Positions 1 through 14,500 of a DNA stretch of 64,000 nucleotides are shown in pieces. Below the pieces are notes generated by a model. It did not search any database. It was not told the DNA's origin and was given only the letters and a program-made list of their open reading frames with translations. A program made the translations under genes and the position numbers. The stretch is from Listronotus oregonensis (lineage: Eukaryota > Arthropoda > Insecta > Coleoptera > Curculionidae), in contig JAHBCN010000533.1 of assembly GCA_019359885.1 (NCBI GenBank), positions 1 through 64,000 of the forward strand. Reading direction: 5' to 3'. Within the stretch, counting starts at the first letter, position 1. Each line of letters begins with the position of its first letter.

Positions 1-328
1 GTTCGCTGGCAAATTATTGATCGATAAGCAACGTGGGCGTTTTTAGGTACATCCAAAATCGTCTAGGATCGTCCTATGTTCGCAGTGCTCTGCGCTTTAC
101 TGTATAATAAAAAGAAGTCGACGAACTGCTGATCCTTATTTTCTACTACCAGATTAGCTCAAAAAGAGTGTAGAATGTATTAGTACCTTCTTATAAATTA
201 TTGAGTATTTTATTTGTTGTGCTATGGTTTAGTCGATTTTGTAAATTTTTGTTAAACATTGTAAAATAAATCACAACAAACAAGCTCTTAACACAAATAA
301 AAAAATTAAATGATGGCAATTTCACTAA

Positions 329-1394
329 TAGTCCAGTAAGTGAAGACCTAAAAGTACCCAAAGCTGTAAATAAATCTATACAGTTTTCATTTGTGGCGCA
401 ATTCTTAGGTCTTCGCGGATGCTTTTGAGTGGAAAAAAGTTTATCACGATTCCGACGTGGGAACCCGCTAAAAATGGCCCCACAAAGTTCCAAAAATGAG
501 TTTCCCGCGAATATCTGCAAAATATGTGAATTAGAGAATTTTTGTTCAGACAAAAAATGAAGATCACCTCGAAATCTACAAAAATGGTCTTTACCATTTT
601 TTCGCAACACCAATATTTTTCGCAAAAATGGTCGCCGAAAAATCTATAACATTCCACACTGGATACATGTAGTAGTAGTAGTAGTTTCTTACTTAAAAAT
701 GCAGATGGCCAAAACAATTTTTTACCAAAAAGCAAGAAAGATGGTGAAGGAAATTTTCTGGGATCATTGAACACTTGGTAAGGTCTCATTATAAAAAAGA
801 AATGTTAATAACAAACCATTTTTTCAAAAAATATCAATAAATTAATGAGATACTTTCAGAATATTGTGAAAAAAAAATGACTGCTTTTTTTTTTAATTTC
901 CAGAAAAATCAGAATGGACCCAAACTCATATGCAATGATAGGTACGGGTTTTCCCATTCCGATGAACTTTGAATGAATAAAAAATGTACATTATTGTCCG
1001 AGTAATGGAACAATTCGTCCGCCCGCTTATAAGTGAATCCATGAAAATAGCGGCATTCTAGCGGTAAAGCGGCAGCTGAAATGAGGGACTTTTGGGGTCC
1101 CGTTATCTCGGTAACTCTCGATTTTTCGAAAATAATTATAAGGACCATTTTTGTAGATTACAAGACGACCTTTATTTTTTGTCTAAACAAAAATTCTTCA
1201 ATTCGCATATTTTGGCAGATATTAGCGGAAAACCCATTTTTTGGGCCTTGAGGGGCCATTTTCAGCCTTTTGCCACCTGTTAATGTTAATAAACTTTTTT
1301 TCGCGTAAAAGCATCCCCGAAGATCTAAGAATTGCGCCACAAGGGAAAACTGTACAGATTTATTTACAGCTTTGTCCCTTCATTTATTGGACTA
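329..1394. mobile_element. Foldback/MITE element, copy A (about 1.07 kb)
   Basis: Begins TAGTCCAGTAA and ends ATTGGACTA. The first 250 or so bases read as a diverged inverse of the last 250, with shared blocks such as GTGGCGCAATTCTTAG. The TA at each end fits Tc1/mariner-type target duplication. No complete transposase is visible; open frames inside are shadows of the inverted arms. A second copy lies at 16234-17287. Confidence 0.75.
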
Positions 1395-1722
1395 ATAAGT
1401 AGCGCGTGCGGTATTTAAATAGCGCCTTACTTAAATTACGTTACGTAGGCTAGCGTAAAAAGTATCCATATCTCTCTAAATAACATGCCTACAATCCTCT
1501 ACAATCCAAGGGTAGTAAACTTAACAAGGAGTGCACAAGGGAAAACTGTACAGATTTATTTACAGCTTTGTCCCTTCATTTACTGGACTAATAAATAGGC
1601 GTAGCGGTATTTAAATAGCGCCTTACTTAAATTGTTACGTAGCTAGCGAAAAAAGTATCCATATCTCTCTAAATAACATGCCTACAATCCTCTACAATCC
1701 AGGGTGTAAACTTAACAAGTGC
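1339..1722. repeat. Tandem duplication, period about 196 bp
   Basis: AAGGGAAAACTG starts at 1341 and again at 1537. Each unit holds the right end of the foldback element plus about 130 bp of flank (GTATTTAAATAGCGCC, CATATCTCTCTAAATAACAT). The two differ mainly by single-base gains and losses, which suggests either recent duplication or an assembly duplication. Confidence 0.7.
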
Positions 1723-2036
1723 TCGATTTTTACTATTTGTGCAGATATAGGTTATGTTTGGACGTCACCCGTTGCCCATTTTGCCCAGAAGGCAGATTTA
1801 TTTTATTAATTTTTGTTAAATATTCAACTTTTAAAAACTATTTTGGATATGTATTTACTATTAGAACTGTATTGTATAATATTTTAAAAAATTAAGACTT
1901 TATATTACTTGTAAACAAAACAAACAGGCAAACAGATTACGTCACAAATACCGAATTGACATTTAAATTGGTTTATATGGGCTTAAATGGGATCGAGCAC
2001 TCCTTGTTAGGTTTATTACCCTTGCCTACAATCATA
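1680..2036. mobile_element. Short inverted-repeat element (MITE-like)
   Basis: Left arm has CCTACAATCC and AACTTAACAAG...GCTCGA at about 1680-1728. The right arm, inverted, has CGAGCACTCCTTGTTAGG and ATTACCC...CCTACAATC at about 1994-2036. An extra copy of the left arm is at 1489-1534. No coding sequence. Confidence 0.55.
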
Positions 2037-2451
2037 TGACCTGGAAAAATTTCGTTTAACCACATTTTTCTTTACCTAACACCAAGTCACATGAGATTTG
2101 TTAATAGTCAGAGCTTAATGTCACATGATACCACAGTGGAGTGTTGTAAGAACAGTAGCAGCTTTCGAGTTCGAGCTGTCAATTCGCTTCTTGTCTTTTT
2201 TCAAAACAAGGTACCGTGTGACAAGTTATCTAGAAGTTCTGTGGTATTTTTATTAAGCTCCCGTTTATTAGTATATGATTCATAATCAAAACGCTAGAGA
2301 TAAATAAGCACACAGACATTAGTTCTGTTGCTAAATCGTGCTGGTCAGCATACTATTAGATAAAATAGTGAATTTGTGCGGAATTTATTCTGGTAATTTA
2401 ATCAATAAACACTAATTTATTTTTTGCTCTTGTTGTGTGCAATCCAAGAAA
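2037..2451. other. Region upstream of the syntenin start codon
   Basis: No TATA box or clear initiator stands out. The last 150 bp before the ATG probably contain the 5' UTR. I see no splice acceptor that would demand an upstream exon, but cannot exclude one. Confidence 0.3.
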
Positions 2452-2514
2452 ATGTCGCTCTATCCCAGTTTGGAAGATATGAAGGTGGATCAAATGAGCA
2501 GAGCTCAAATTCAG
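2452..2514 (+). CDS. SDCBP: Syntenin coding exon 1
   Basis: Encodes 21 residues, MSLYPSLEDMKVD through AQIQ, and ends in phase 0 at the donor GTCAGT. The LYPSL motif is in this exon. The ATG is preceded by AAGAAA, a plausible animal start context. Confidence 0.93.
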
Positions 2515-5500
2515 GTCAGTCTATATTAATAAAGTAGTATTGCAGTTAGTTTTGGTTTTCTATTATATGTAGTGTAAGTCCCCTCAAGAATCGCAAATTA
2601 CGTGTCGTACACGTACATATTAAACAATATAAGATTAGATTTTTTAATTTGGATGATATTACCATATACTTAAAGTGGTTTACGGAACTAAAATTAAATA
2701 AACACGGAAAATTTTCAGAACACCATTTCAGAAGCAATTCATATTGTGCTTTAAAACTTGTAAAGGCAAGGCTTTTTGAATATTTGTAGTTGCTCTATAT
2801 AAGATAAATCTATTTTTTGGGACCAGTAATGTATGATTGGGGAGCCAGTGATGCCTGAGTGCTCCACACTTTTTATAATATTCCCAAAAGGAAACTAAGA
2901 AATTACCTAGGATGTGGCTCTCATTACAACTACGAGGAGTTCCTAAGCAAAACTATTGTATCTAACGATTTTGTAATGTAATTGGTCTTAAATGTGCATT
3001 TGTGCATTTACATGTACATTTGTGTTTGAAATTGAAGTAAATCACATTTGGCAATTATTTTAAAGCATAGTGAAACCAAAATATGTAGTTTTTAAGTAGT
3101 ACTGTAACAATTAGATTTTATTTCATATAATTTACTGATTTTTTTTTTTTTTGTTTATTCTTGCCAATGCAAAAATACTGAATATTATATTAAAGCAGTG
3201 TTTCCCAAAGTGTGGGTCGCGACCCCCTGGGGGGTCGCAATAAGGTACTAGGGGGGTCGCCGGAAATTTCCAAAATAAGACAAAAACACTACTTTGTTAA
3301 ATCATGTATTTTTATTTTAATACTTCAACTTCAACTTCAAAATGGCTTTATTGTCTTAAGTAAAAACATTACTCATAAACAAAGCTTACTTAAACTAAAA
3401 AAAATACATTATAATAAATAGCTAGTACGTGATGTCAAAAAATACAGTTAAATAAAATAAAATAAAAAAAGGTGACCCCTTCCAAACCTTTCCTTCCTTT
3501 CTCCACATATAGAATATTTACACTGCTAAAAAAATAAAAAGATTTAATAAAGCATCAAAAACTTCGAGAATAAGAAGAAGAGGAAAAGGGTCATGTCAAG
3601 AATTAAAATAGCACAAAACAGTAATAAAAAAACAACATAGGTTGGTCATAGAAAAAATGTAAAAAAATGTAACAAGCCTCACACAAAACTATCATTTAAA
3701 AATTCCGTCAGAGAATAATAGGCCTTAGACAATAGAAGACCTTTCACTTCTCTCCTAAATCGCTTTTCCGAGGATATTTTCCGAATGGGCGCCGGAAGGT
3801 GATTAAACATTTTTTTACCATTATACACAAATGAGTTTTTTACCAACGTTGAGGACGGTATGGGAAGAGCAGTCACCCGCACATTTCATGGTGGGTAAAA
3901 AGAAGCCGTAAAAAGCCGTAAATAAAAATTAACAATTAATTATCAAACGAAACATAAAAAACTAAATATTAAAAGTTCTTAAAAAGTCCTTAAAAATAAA
4001 AGAAAAAAATAAAGTCAAATATTACAATGTTAATGAGACCCATGCGCCTGTTTTTTTGAAACTAGTCTTTCAAATCTAGGCTGTGTATTTGAGACACACA
4101 CAATTATATCGTTTTCAAGTCGAGACGATTTCTCACTTTTGTTTTAATGGCAGTCATAGACGAGAAACTTAACTCACATAAATATGATGTTACAAATGGA
4201 ACCAAATATTTTACAGCTTCATTCGCCAACTGAGGGTATTCCTGCATCTTTTTGGTCCAAAATTCGTCCGGGTTCTGGGAAAAAAATTGCAGCTTGAACA
4301 TTCCATCACTTGATATTTCAATAAGTTGTTCTTTCATGTTTATTGGTATTTCAGCATGTTGAAAGGAATCGGCTAAAAACGGATTCAGTATCCATCTGCA
4401 ACTGTCGTAACTGTTTTGAATTTCTTCGGGGAAATAATCACAGAGCTTTTGTTTTAAATTAAGCAAAGTAACTTGCATGCCTGCAAAAACTTGTTCAAAA
4501 TTTGTAGCATTGTAACATACATTTTCTATAATCGCAATTATTAAAATAATTGTTGAATTTTTTAAATGTATTTAGTTTAAACTTAAACAGTAAAGTAAAA
4601 TAAAATTTGAGAAACCATCAGTTGTAAATTAGGCACGCTATTTTTGTCGCTATTTTGGTTTGGGTGATGAGTAGGGGGTCGTGAACAATTTTTTTAACAA
4701 AAAGGGGTCGCGCTTTAGATAAGTTTGGGAAACACTGTATTAAAGGATCAAAGTGCCTTAATTCTTTGACTATGACTCATTTATTTTCTTAGATTGCTAC
4801 TGAGTATAATGCTCCACCTGCATATATCAGTGCTCCACCCCAGTATAATCCAGGAACATATAACACTGGAGCCACATCTGTGGATGTCGGAAAAGTGTAT
4901 CCATCTCTTGGGAACTACATGGGATTGGAATTGAGCGAAGACATTATTAGAGAAAATATGCCAGAATATTTGCATCAGGTCTCCATCTACCAGCAGGTAA
5001 GTCAAGTCACTATTAAAAAGTGTCTTTCTGCGATGTTTATTAAGAATGATTTTACAAACAAAAATCAAATTGTTAAGATTCCTGCAGAAAATATACCATT
5101 AACTATACTATACCTCATCTATTTTTGTTAGAATTAGTTTTGTTACAACATTATATATTCTTTCATGTTTTTTTTTTAAACATTTTTTACAAGAAAAGGG
5201 ATTACGATAACATGAATGACTCTTGAGGGTAATTTTGTGAAAAAAATGTTCCTAATTATCCCTTATGGAACAGTTAACTTATAATAGGTAATGTTTCACT
5301 TCTATATTGTTTCGATAGTTTACAGACTGTATTTTAAATTTATATTTTGCCTTTGGTCTATATAAAGAAAAAATGAAGGTGTCAACAATGCGTTTTTGTT
5401 GTTTTTCAATCAAATTCATTAAATAACATAACATACCCACTTATGCACATGCTAGATTGTACTTACTTTATTTTTGTAAGAGTTAGGTTTAGGATTGTGG

Positions 5501-8500
5501 GATCATAATTTATATATTCTTTCAGGTTTTTTTTTTTTTTTTTTTTAATCAGTGTTTACAAAAAAAAATCAGAGCAATCAATATAATTCACGTACAGAGG
5601 GGATTAAAAAAAATTCTTGGTCATCCCCTGTGGAAAAGTTACCCAAAATTAAATAATTGTTTAAAAAAACCCAAAAAGCAGTTCTAGTATTAACGTTGTT
5701 ATTTTAAATTAGTAAAGTAGGCAATAATCATTTAAATAATTGTATTTGGGTTTTTAAATAGCAAAAATTTATAGATAAGGTAATTGCATTTTGTTTATGG
5801 ACAAAACCTGTGTGTGCTTTGCAATAAATAAAAATAACCATAAGGAAAAAACAAAAACTGTATTATTATATTATTATATAGGCATTGTATGATAGGTTTA
5901 AAGTGAGTGGGTATAACACCCTTCATTTTATTTTATTTACTAAATTAAAAAAAAGTGAAGAAATCATAACAAAAACACTTATGTAAAATAAGGCCAAGTT
6001 CCTATTCAAAAATCTCAGATTCTTAATATACTAAGATTTAAAATAAGACCAAGTTATTTTTTGACTTGGCACGTTTTTTACTGATCTGTGTATATTAATG
6101 AAAAAAAAACATTTATTCATTCAAAGACATCAGTAAAAAATTTGCAAAGTCAAGAAAAACTTGCTCCAATTTTAGATCTCAGTACTTATAAAAGGTCGAG
6201 ATTTTTGGATAGGATTTTGGTCCCTATTGTACATAAGGGTTTCTGGTAACTGTGTAGAATCATAGGTCCGCTTTTTTGGGATATAAAATCAACATTAAAA
6301 TTTTTTAAGTTGTCAAATATTTTTATTCTTAAAGTTCATCAAAAATAAAATTATTAAAAAAAAAATCAATTTTTCAATTTAAAAAAAAAAATGAAAAATA
6401 TGAAAATCCCAAAATTGATATTTTTGAAAACAAAAAAAAAAGAAATAATTTGTCTTTACACAGAGAATATGAAGCAAATCTAGAAAATGCTAAACTTAAA
6501 TGGATGCATTTCATTGATGAAAGACTTGGAAAATACCCATTTTTTTTATTTTTAAAAAGATTCGTAAATCCGCCATAAAATAGAAAAAAATGAAAAAAAA
6601 ACATATTAGTATCTCCATTTTTCGATTTTTTATGGCCAAAAATAGGTGGAGCTTCACTAATGCACAATTACCGACCTTTTGATATGACTGCTATTTACAT
6701 ACAACCAAAGTTTACAGAATTTCTGTAAACTTTGATACAACAAACTTAACTGGAGGTACGGTTTGTTTTTCTGTGCGGCGATCGATAAACGCAAGATAGC
6801 GAAATCGCAACAAAGAATCATGTGACATTACCTATCATAGTAAATAATTTGCAGGTATATGCTCAATCCTAATAGATTGATATATGACCTAAAAGTCTAC
6901 AAATTTTGCCTTTTTTATATTTAGGGATATCCCATAAGGTCTACAAAAATACAACAATATAATTCTGTAAATAAACGTTGTTTTAATAATTGTTTTTATA
7001 TCTTTGTAGTAACGAGATAACATTGATAAATGGTGTGTCATATTTGATTATTCAACACAACTTGCCTATCTAAAATAAATTACAACACAATAAAAAATGC
7101 GCTTGCAATTACGTCGTTTATATTTCATCCAAGCCACTGATATTAATTAAGCTTTTTAAAAATACTACGCTTATATTTAAAAAGAATATATCTTTTGATC
7201 AAATCTATTAGCCATCTTAATTATTTAAGCAGAAAAAACGATTATCAAATATATAGTGATACCTTAATAAATAGTAGTTCTTTTATATATGAAAAGACAA
7301 TTTTGGACCCAAATAAGTTAATTATTTTCAAAAAAACCGTTAGAGTCATGAAATATATGCACTAACTAACACTGACATAAAACCGATGGACAAGCGTAAG
7401 TGGAAAAAATGCTGAGGTTCGAGATTTACCGCTTATGTTTTTCCTATCCTGGCATCGAGGACTTATTGATTCCTGTAGAATTGTTTAATATTTTTGGTTT
7501 TACTAAATATTATTTACTGAAACAGCAATGTATTCTCGACATAAATAAATGTCAATGTAATTTTTGAAAGAATGACTGACGTGGGTTTTTAGAATGGCAG
7601 TTAAAAAATCTAAAAGTAGCCAAAGAAAGCTAAAAAGCAGTCAGTGAAGAAAAATAAAAATGGTATGAATTAAGTAGTATGAAAAACTATTTAATAAAAC
7701 TTTTGGTTTTATTAAGGTATAGTTTTTACCAGCCACTTTATCGTTTTTTCCCATAAAAACGAACAATACACTAGTTTTTTATAAATTAAAAAAAATTGGG
7801 TGCCTTAACTTCCAAAATGAACAAATTATTTATTTATATATGTGGCTTGCTGCCATAGAAATTTTATTCTTTTAGAACTTTCTTGAATCTATCTGTTTAA
7901 TTTTGAAATATAGAAAACGCTTTATCGCTAATTACATATTTTGCGACATCAGTCCCTTTTCCCGAGCTGATTCTTCATATGTCAAGCTCAAAGATCGAAA
8001 ACACTTATTGAGCGAAAAAATAGCTCATGAGGCGTTGTGGCGTCTTTCGAACATCGCAAAATTCGTCTCAAAGACCGTCCAGAAACCAGAACTGAGTAAC
8101 TAGAACTAACCAAAATTACTACAACTCATCGTGAGACAATATTTCGTTCAATGAGTGTTTTCATTCCTTGAGCCTAACATTTACATAAAAACAAAAGAAT
8201 ATAAATTGTTCAATATGGAATATATTTTTAATGTTTTCAATACATTACAACAGTAAACAAAACTTAAAACATTGAAACAGTGGTATTAATTAAGTTAGTC
8301 AACATTTAAAACCCCCTAACCAGAACTAACAGGGGCTTAAATGGGCCCCTTCTATTATATTTAGTTTAATCTAAATCAAAGAACCACGTCCCAAATACCT
8401 TTTTTCAATAAGAAATAGTTTTCGCGTAATTACAATTTAAGTTCACGTCTGGCCCTTTAAATTTTCGTCAGACCAAAAAACGTTTGTTGACACAAGGGTT

Positions 8501-11500
8501 CCAAGTTCCAATATTCGTTTTTTTGCTTTTAAATTATATAATATAAAATATATTGTCACGGGAAAAAATGAGCGATGAATGATAAAAAAAGATAATTAAA
8601 AATTTGGTCATCGTTTTTTTTTAACTTATTAAGTGCACATTTAATATAGTTTTTACAAATTTTTTATTTAAAAATATTAAATATTACATAGTTTAGACAT
8701 ACTAAAATAAAAAAAATCTCCCACAACGACATTAATTTCTTTTAGTTATCGTTGCGTAGCCGATTTTTTTAATTTGCTTTCTAAAATGGCGATCAGTTAA
8801 ATGTTTTTTAAAATTTTTTTCCCCCGTTTTTTTGGTTAAGCATTTTTTAAAAATAGTGAAAATCAAAATTTTCAATCGACTACTTGCAACGATAACTACA
8901 TTTATTTGGTTATTAAACTTTGATTTTTTTACATAACCGTTTTGAAAAATCAATGTTGTTGTGAAGAGATTTTTTTACGTTACGGTATCGTTTTTAGATA
9001 TGTAATTATTTAATATTTAAAAAGTAAAAACATATTTAATGTGCCTTATTTAATAAAAAAACGATCCCCAAATTCCTTAATTACTCCGGTCAAAAAACTT
9101 TTAATTTAATCAAAAAAGAAAAAATCCATGGCCTTTCTTTATTCATAGTTAAGGCAAATCTGCTTAATGTCAATTAAATATGCAACACATTAAATATAAA
9201 GGGAAATTACACTGTCAACATCCATCGCAAACAAAAATAAAAAAACATTTCACAAAAAACAGGTTAAAGCTCTAAAAATTCTTTATTATCGTTAATACTT
9301 TGTAAGTACCTAATCATGATTACCGATTTTTTGAACCAATGCAATAAATTTTTTATTCTTGTAACCATAGTTACATAGTATAAAAATATTTGGCTTAAGC
9401 GTTGTTTAGGTATAAGGGGTTATTTTTAGCCAGTAAAAACATATATACAAAACCTTATAGACATATATTAAAATAAAACAACTAAATTTTGATATAATTA
9501 TATTTTCTTTATTCGTAGAGTAATATAAAGGAAAAATGTGAAAAAATTCAGAATGAACCCATTTGTTCTCAGGTTCCAAGGAATAACACTTTTACCATTT
9601 TTGATAATGATTGCTAATATAGACCTTTCAAATTATACTTAGGTCATAGTCAAAACAGGGCTATTCCTATACAAGTACTAATTTTCATCGTAGCACCATC
9701 TACTTAAAATCTTAAAACGGGTATATGGAATAAGATATTTTTTTATTATCAGTCATGCTTGATCGGTGGCAAGAAACATAATCACCGCTACCATTATAGT
9801 AGATTAATGATTAGAGATTATGAAAAATTATGTCAGTTATAATAATAGCGAAAATATAAGCGTTTTATTTGTATTACTACTATTCCTTAATAATTGTCAT
9901 TAAATAATTAAATGGGATGGAATTTTTTAAAACAGTGATATTAAATTATTCCAATATTACTCAGGGTGTCAAAGTATTGAGAGACAGAGCAACGCAGATT
10001 CCTTAGGTCAAAATAATCCAATTAACGTAAACTTGCCTTATTACAAAGTTGATAATAACTAAGATACTTTTTCACTTTTCTTTTTGTTTTCGTTTTTTCG
10101 TATTAATTTTTTAACTAAAAGACATAGCGCTACTAAATTGGAGAATTGGGGGTTCTTTGAGACCAAAAATTTGAATTCGTCCATACTTTTAATGTTGCTA
10201 GTAGAAGGCGCCATCTATGGCCTATCCCACTTGTTTTAGATGGCATGACTTTTTTTTTAAGCTTAGTATATTGATCTGTTTATTAGGAAAAAAGTTACTA
10301 TAATTCTTTCTGCGTCAAAAATGTATACCTCATTTCGGTCTCTAGGAGCAACTGTTTTCGAGATAAACGTACTTTAAAGGCCCCCGCAATTTTCCTATGG
10401 AAAATGAGTTTCAACCAATTGATTTCAAATTTTGCAAAGTAATAGTTCTCAACATGCTGGTCAAAAGTCTCCACAGACGCAAAACCCAAAAACCCCTCTA
10501 CCCACTCTGGGGATTTGAAGAACTTTGAGGGTGATTTTGGAGGGGTTTTTGGGTTTTGTACACGTGGAGACTTTTGATCAGCATGTTGAGAACTATTACT
10601 TTGCAGTAAGTTTACAAATAATTGGCCGAAACCCATTTTCCATAGGAAACTTGCGGGTTCCTTTAAAGTGCGTTTATCTTAAAAACAGTTGCTCCTAGAG
10701 ACCTCAATGAGGTACACCTTTTTGACACAGAAGAATTATAGTAACTTCTTTTTTAATAAACAGGTTAATTTACTAAGCTTAAAAAAGTTAAGACATCTAA
10801 AACAAGTGGGGTAGGCCGTAGCTGGCGCCCTCTACTAGCAACATCAAAAGCATTGACGAATTTAAATGTTTCGCCTCAAAGAACCACCAAATCTTCAATT
10901 TCGTACCGCTATGTCATTTAGTTAAGAAATTAGTTCAAAAAAACGAAAACAAAATAAAAAGTTTGTCACCCTTTATCTTAGTTATTATCAACTTTGAATA
11001 AGGCAAGTATACGTTAATTGGATTATTTCGACCTAAGGAATCTGCTTTTGCGCTGTGTCCCATTACTTCTCGGACACCCTGTATATCTTGTATAAACAAT
11101 TTATGAAAAATATCAAGCATGAGTTTGCAAGGCCAAAACTTTTGTTATTGGCACGATTATTTGCATCCACACTATAATACCAAAACGTGCTCAAAACCCC
11201 CTACTAATCTTCCTAAGCTACCATTATTCAATGTATTAAATTCTTAAAAATTTTAGGGGACTGATCTGCTTGTGTAAAATGTATGTTCCTTCTTATCCCT
11301 ATTTAATATAGTATAGATTTTTAGCGTAAATGACAATAATTTGAATATTTCCAGTTTTTTGCCGTGCTCTTTGAAATTTCTTTTTTAAAGTTTTTATTAA
11401 CTTTAGACATAGACACAAGATTTCCATATATCAAGATACTCTCCAACGTCACTAAGGAATAAAATCAATAAAAAAATATTAGGGTTTTCCCTGGGATCCC

Positions 11501-14500
11501 GCTCGTTGTTTCATATGCATTTCATGTTTATTATGAAGTATATAAATAGTTACAAGTTTTATTATATGAAGTGTCTCCTTATTTATATTTTTAATGACTT
11601 GCAACTTTTTAAAAAATTCCAACAGAATTTTTCGTGACTAAGAAAAGAATGTATCTTATTTTACAATAAGAAGTAAAAGTAGCCAGTTATGAGTAACACG
11701 TAGTACCCAAAACTAATTGTAACATTCTATTAGTTGACCTTCTTGGTTGGGTAACTCCTAATAATTCTTCATGTCATTGTGCGTGAATGACTAATATGTA
11801 GTACTGACCAACATGTATTACTGTTTTTATTATTTTCTTTGGGTTGTTGACCTAATAACATAACTTTTTACTCAAACCTACTCCTAGTTATTGCTTAAGT
11901 ATATAGACTTGTGGTATAAGTAGTTTATTTATATTAAAAAAAAACACGGATACAATCATAGATATAAAACCAAAATAAAACGCTTTATAAAATCTATTTT
12001 TATTTGATGTTATTTATATTATTGAATAACTAAACAGACAGTGAATCATTTTGGGTGCATACTATAATATATACCGGGTGTCCAAAGAGCCTTTATCGAT
12101 GTAATTATTTTTTTTTTGTGGTGTGGTTGCGGCTCATAGGCAAGTGCCTATGTTGGCTATGCTTAAATCCGGCACTATATATTTAGGTACCACAGTCTAG
12201 AACTAGGAATGAAGAAACGGCGCCTAGCTAGAAAAAAGTTTTTATCCTTTGTTCCCTAATACAAAACTCATGTTAATGAGCTGTTACTTTAAAAATAATA
12301 ATAATAAAATATTATCCGCTAAAGTATGTGATGTATTTCGTAAAACTAATGTCAAAATTATTTCTTAATAAAAACACTGTTGTGTTTCCACGGCTATTTA
12401 CATTTTTTAGTACTTTACTAAGGAATTGGCCATGTTTGTGGTTTTTGGTATATATCTTGATAATGGTTGATAAAAGTTGAGAATTTTAATACACTTATAA
12501 TAAAGTAATGAGTTTGTATTTAAACGCTGCATTAGATAGTGAAATAATATACAAGGTGATTTGAAAATCCTAAGAAAACTTGTTTAAAAGGTATCATTTT
12601 TGGAACCAATTTATGCTTCTCCGGATGGACTAAAAGAAATGCATTAGAACAGCACTGCATGATGCTTTGTTGGGAGCTGCCGGGCGACAGATCCCTTACA
12701 GCCCTTCGGTAGGCACGTGTGGGATCATTAATAAGGCAAACAGCTCTTCTTTGAATGAAATCAAAATATTAGGAATTATGGGAGACGCCATTTCCCAGAC
12801 GCGAGAACAATATTCAAAAAAGGGTCTGATTTAGAATACATATAGAATATACATAGTAGAAGGAAAGAATAATTTCTCCCTTGGTAGAGGAATATGAGCG
12901 TTTTTGATGGTGATGTGGCTATGGATATAATGTGTTTATGTTGTGTGTCTTAGTGGTATTTACAAGATTTTTGGTGTTCAAATCCAATAATAATTCAAGG
13001 TCCCGTGGAAGAGATCTCTGCATAACCCAGAATTTATTTTCCAAATCAGGCTAATGTGGTATTAAGTTAAGTATATTAAAAACGACATTAAAATGTTTAG
13101 CTACTTCATGTCTTGCATGTCAAATGAAAATAAACAGGATACATGGAATCTGACTGTTAGCCAAACCCATGAGACCCCCGTAAATGTTATTAAAGGTCCA
13201 GTGCTGGTCCCATTAGGTTTTCACTTTTTTTTGTATTAAGCTAGTTGCTTTAAATATACATTTATACTATTATACAGGAAACTAAATATGTAATATTTAA
13301 TTTAACAACTAAAAATGTTTTTATACCGCGAAATTCCGAGAAAAATATACATTCATATGGATTATTGTTTATTATTTGCACTCAGGAAACTCATTTATTT
13401 TTATGGCCGATATAGTCGGCATTGCTCTTATCGTGCGGATTTAAAGGTCACCATACATACGAATCAAATTTTAAAAAATATACCTACCAAAATATTATTT
13501 AGTCAGTGTTTGACACTTTGAGTTTGACATATTAGGCTAAGACTCGACAGACAGCGAGAAGACTCCGAGTGTAAATTCTTTAATTTTTGAGTTAGTATTT
13601 AGAAATTCGTTATGGAAATGTTATGAACTTTTAATTTTTATATCAGATATGTAAAAATATAGAGGACACCACAGGAAATAAATATTTTTACATATTTACA
13701 ATTTCTTTTGTTTAAGTAAATTAAATTAGATCAGCTTGCGTGCAACAAGGTTAGTCCTCAGGCATATAATTTGACAGAATCGGCGATAGTAAACAGCTGC
13801 AAGTCTTCGTAAAGCTCTTGCGCCCTATCTTATAACGTGATCTGAATTAAACGTCAGTCCCACAACATAATTCGGTATACAATATATTATAGAAAAAAAC
13901 TAATGTTTCTACTTTTTCTATTGCACTTTTTACCTAATACACATTCGTGTTCTTATTTTTATTTATTTAAAAATCCATTACATTTTTTGTTTATTATTCC
14001 GCAAACGAAAACAAAAAAAGAATCATCTATGAATGTACAAAAAGTAGCTTATGCATTTGAAATTAGTTTAGGAATGATGCAAAAAATGGTATATGAAAAA
14101 GAGAATAACCCTATTGCCAAAAAAAAAAAAAAAAATGTGTATACGAAAGAAGCAAAAGATCGAGGACTTGAATGAAAAAAAAATGAAGTAAGGTGTTTTG
14201 ATCTATAAACCCTATAGATACAAATGCAATCTTATAATACGAATTAATAACTTTCACTAGCACTAATATGATCAAAAAACTATTCATCATCTTTCGATTT
14301 ATCCTCAAAAGAGGTAGGTTAGGTAGGTTTAAAGTGAGTGGACTTTTTACGCCCTCCACTGCGACCGCTGGGTCTATTGTGGCTCACACCTTTTTATATT
14401 TCTCCCAATAGAATCAGACTTCTAATGAATCCGATACCTGATTGGAAGAGAGTTCTTACATCTCTTACTCGTGTCGCTACCGGACACGAGCACAATATGT

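Larger units (their letters stand above)
4997..9959. other. Syntenin intron 2, first 5 kb
   Basis: AT-rich non-coding DNA. It holds a foldback (5970-6240), a dispersed repeat (6240-6600), and poly-T runs near 5527. A 66-codon frame at 7903-8103 has no recognisable product. I see no conserved gene. Confidence 0.5.

Noticed and set aside
191..789. Overlapping 144- and 137-residue minus-strand frames
   Set aside because: They fall mostly in the arm of the foldback element; the same frames reappear in copy B at 16210-16631.
8732..8953. 73-residue Lys-rich minus-strand frame
   Set aside because: No recognisable motif, poly-A/T context, no splice or homology support.
10298..10636. 112-residue minus-strand frame as a gene
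   Set aside because: It lies in the centre of a large palindrome and has no domain or splice support.
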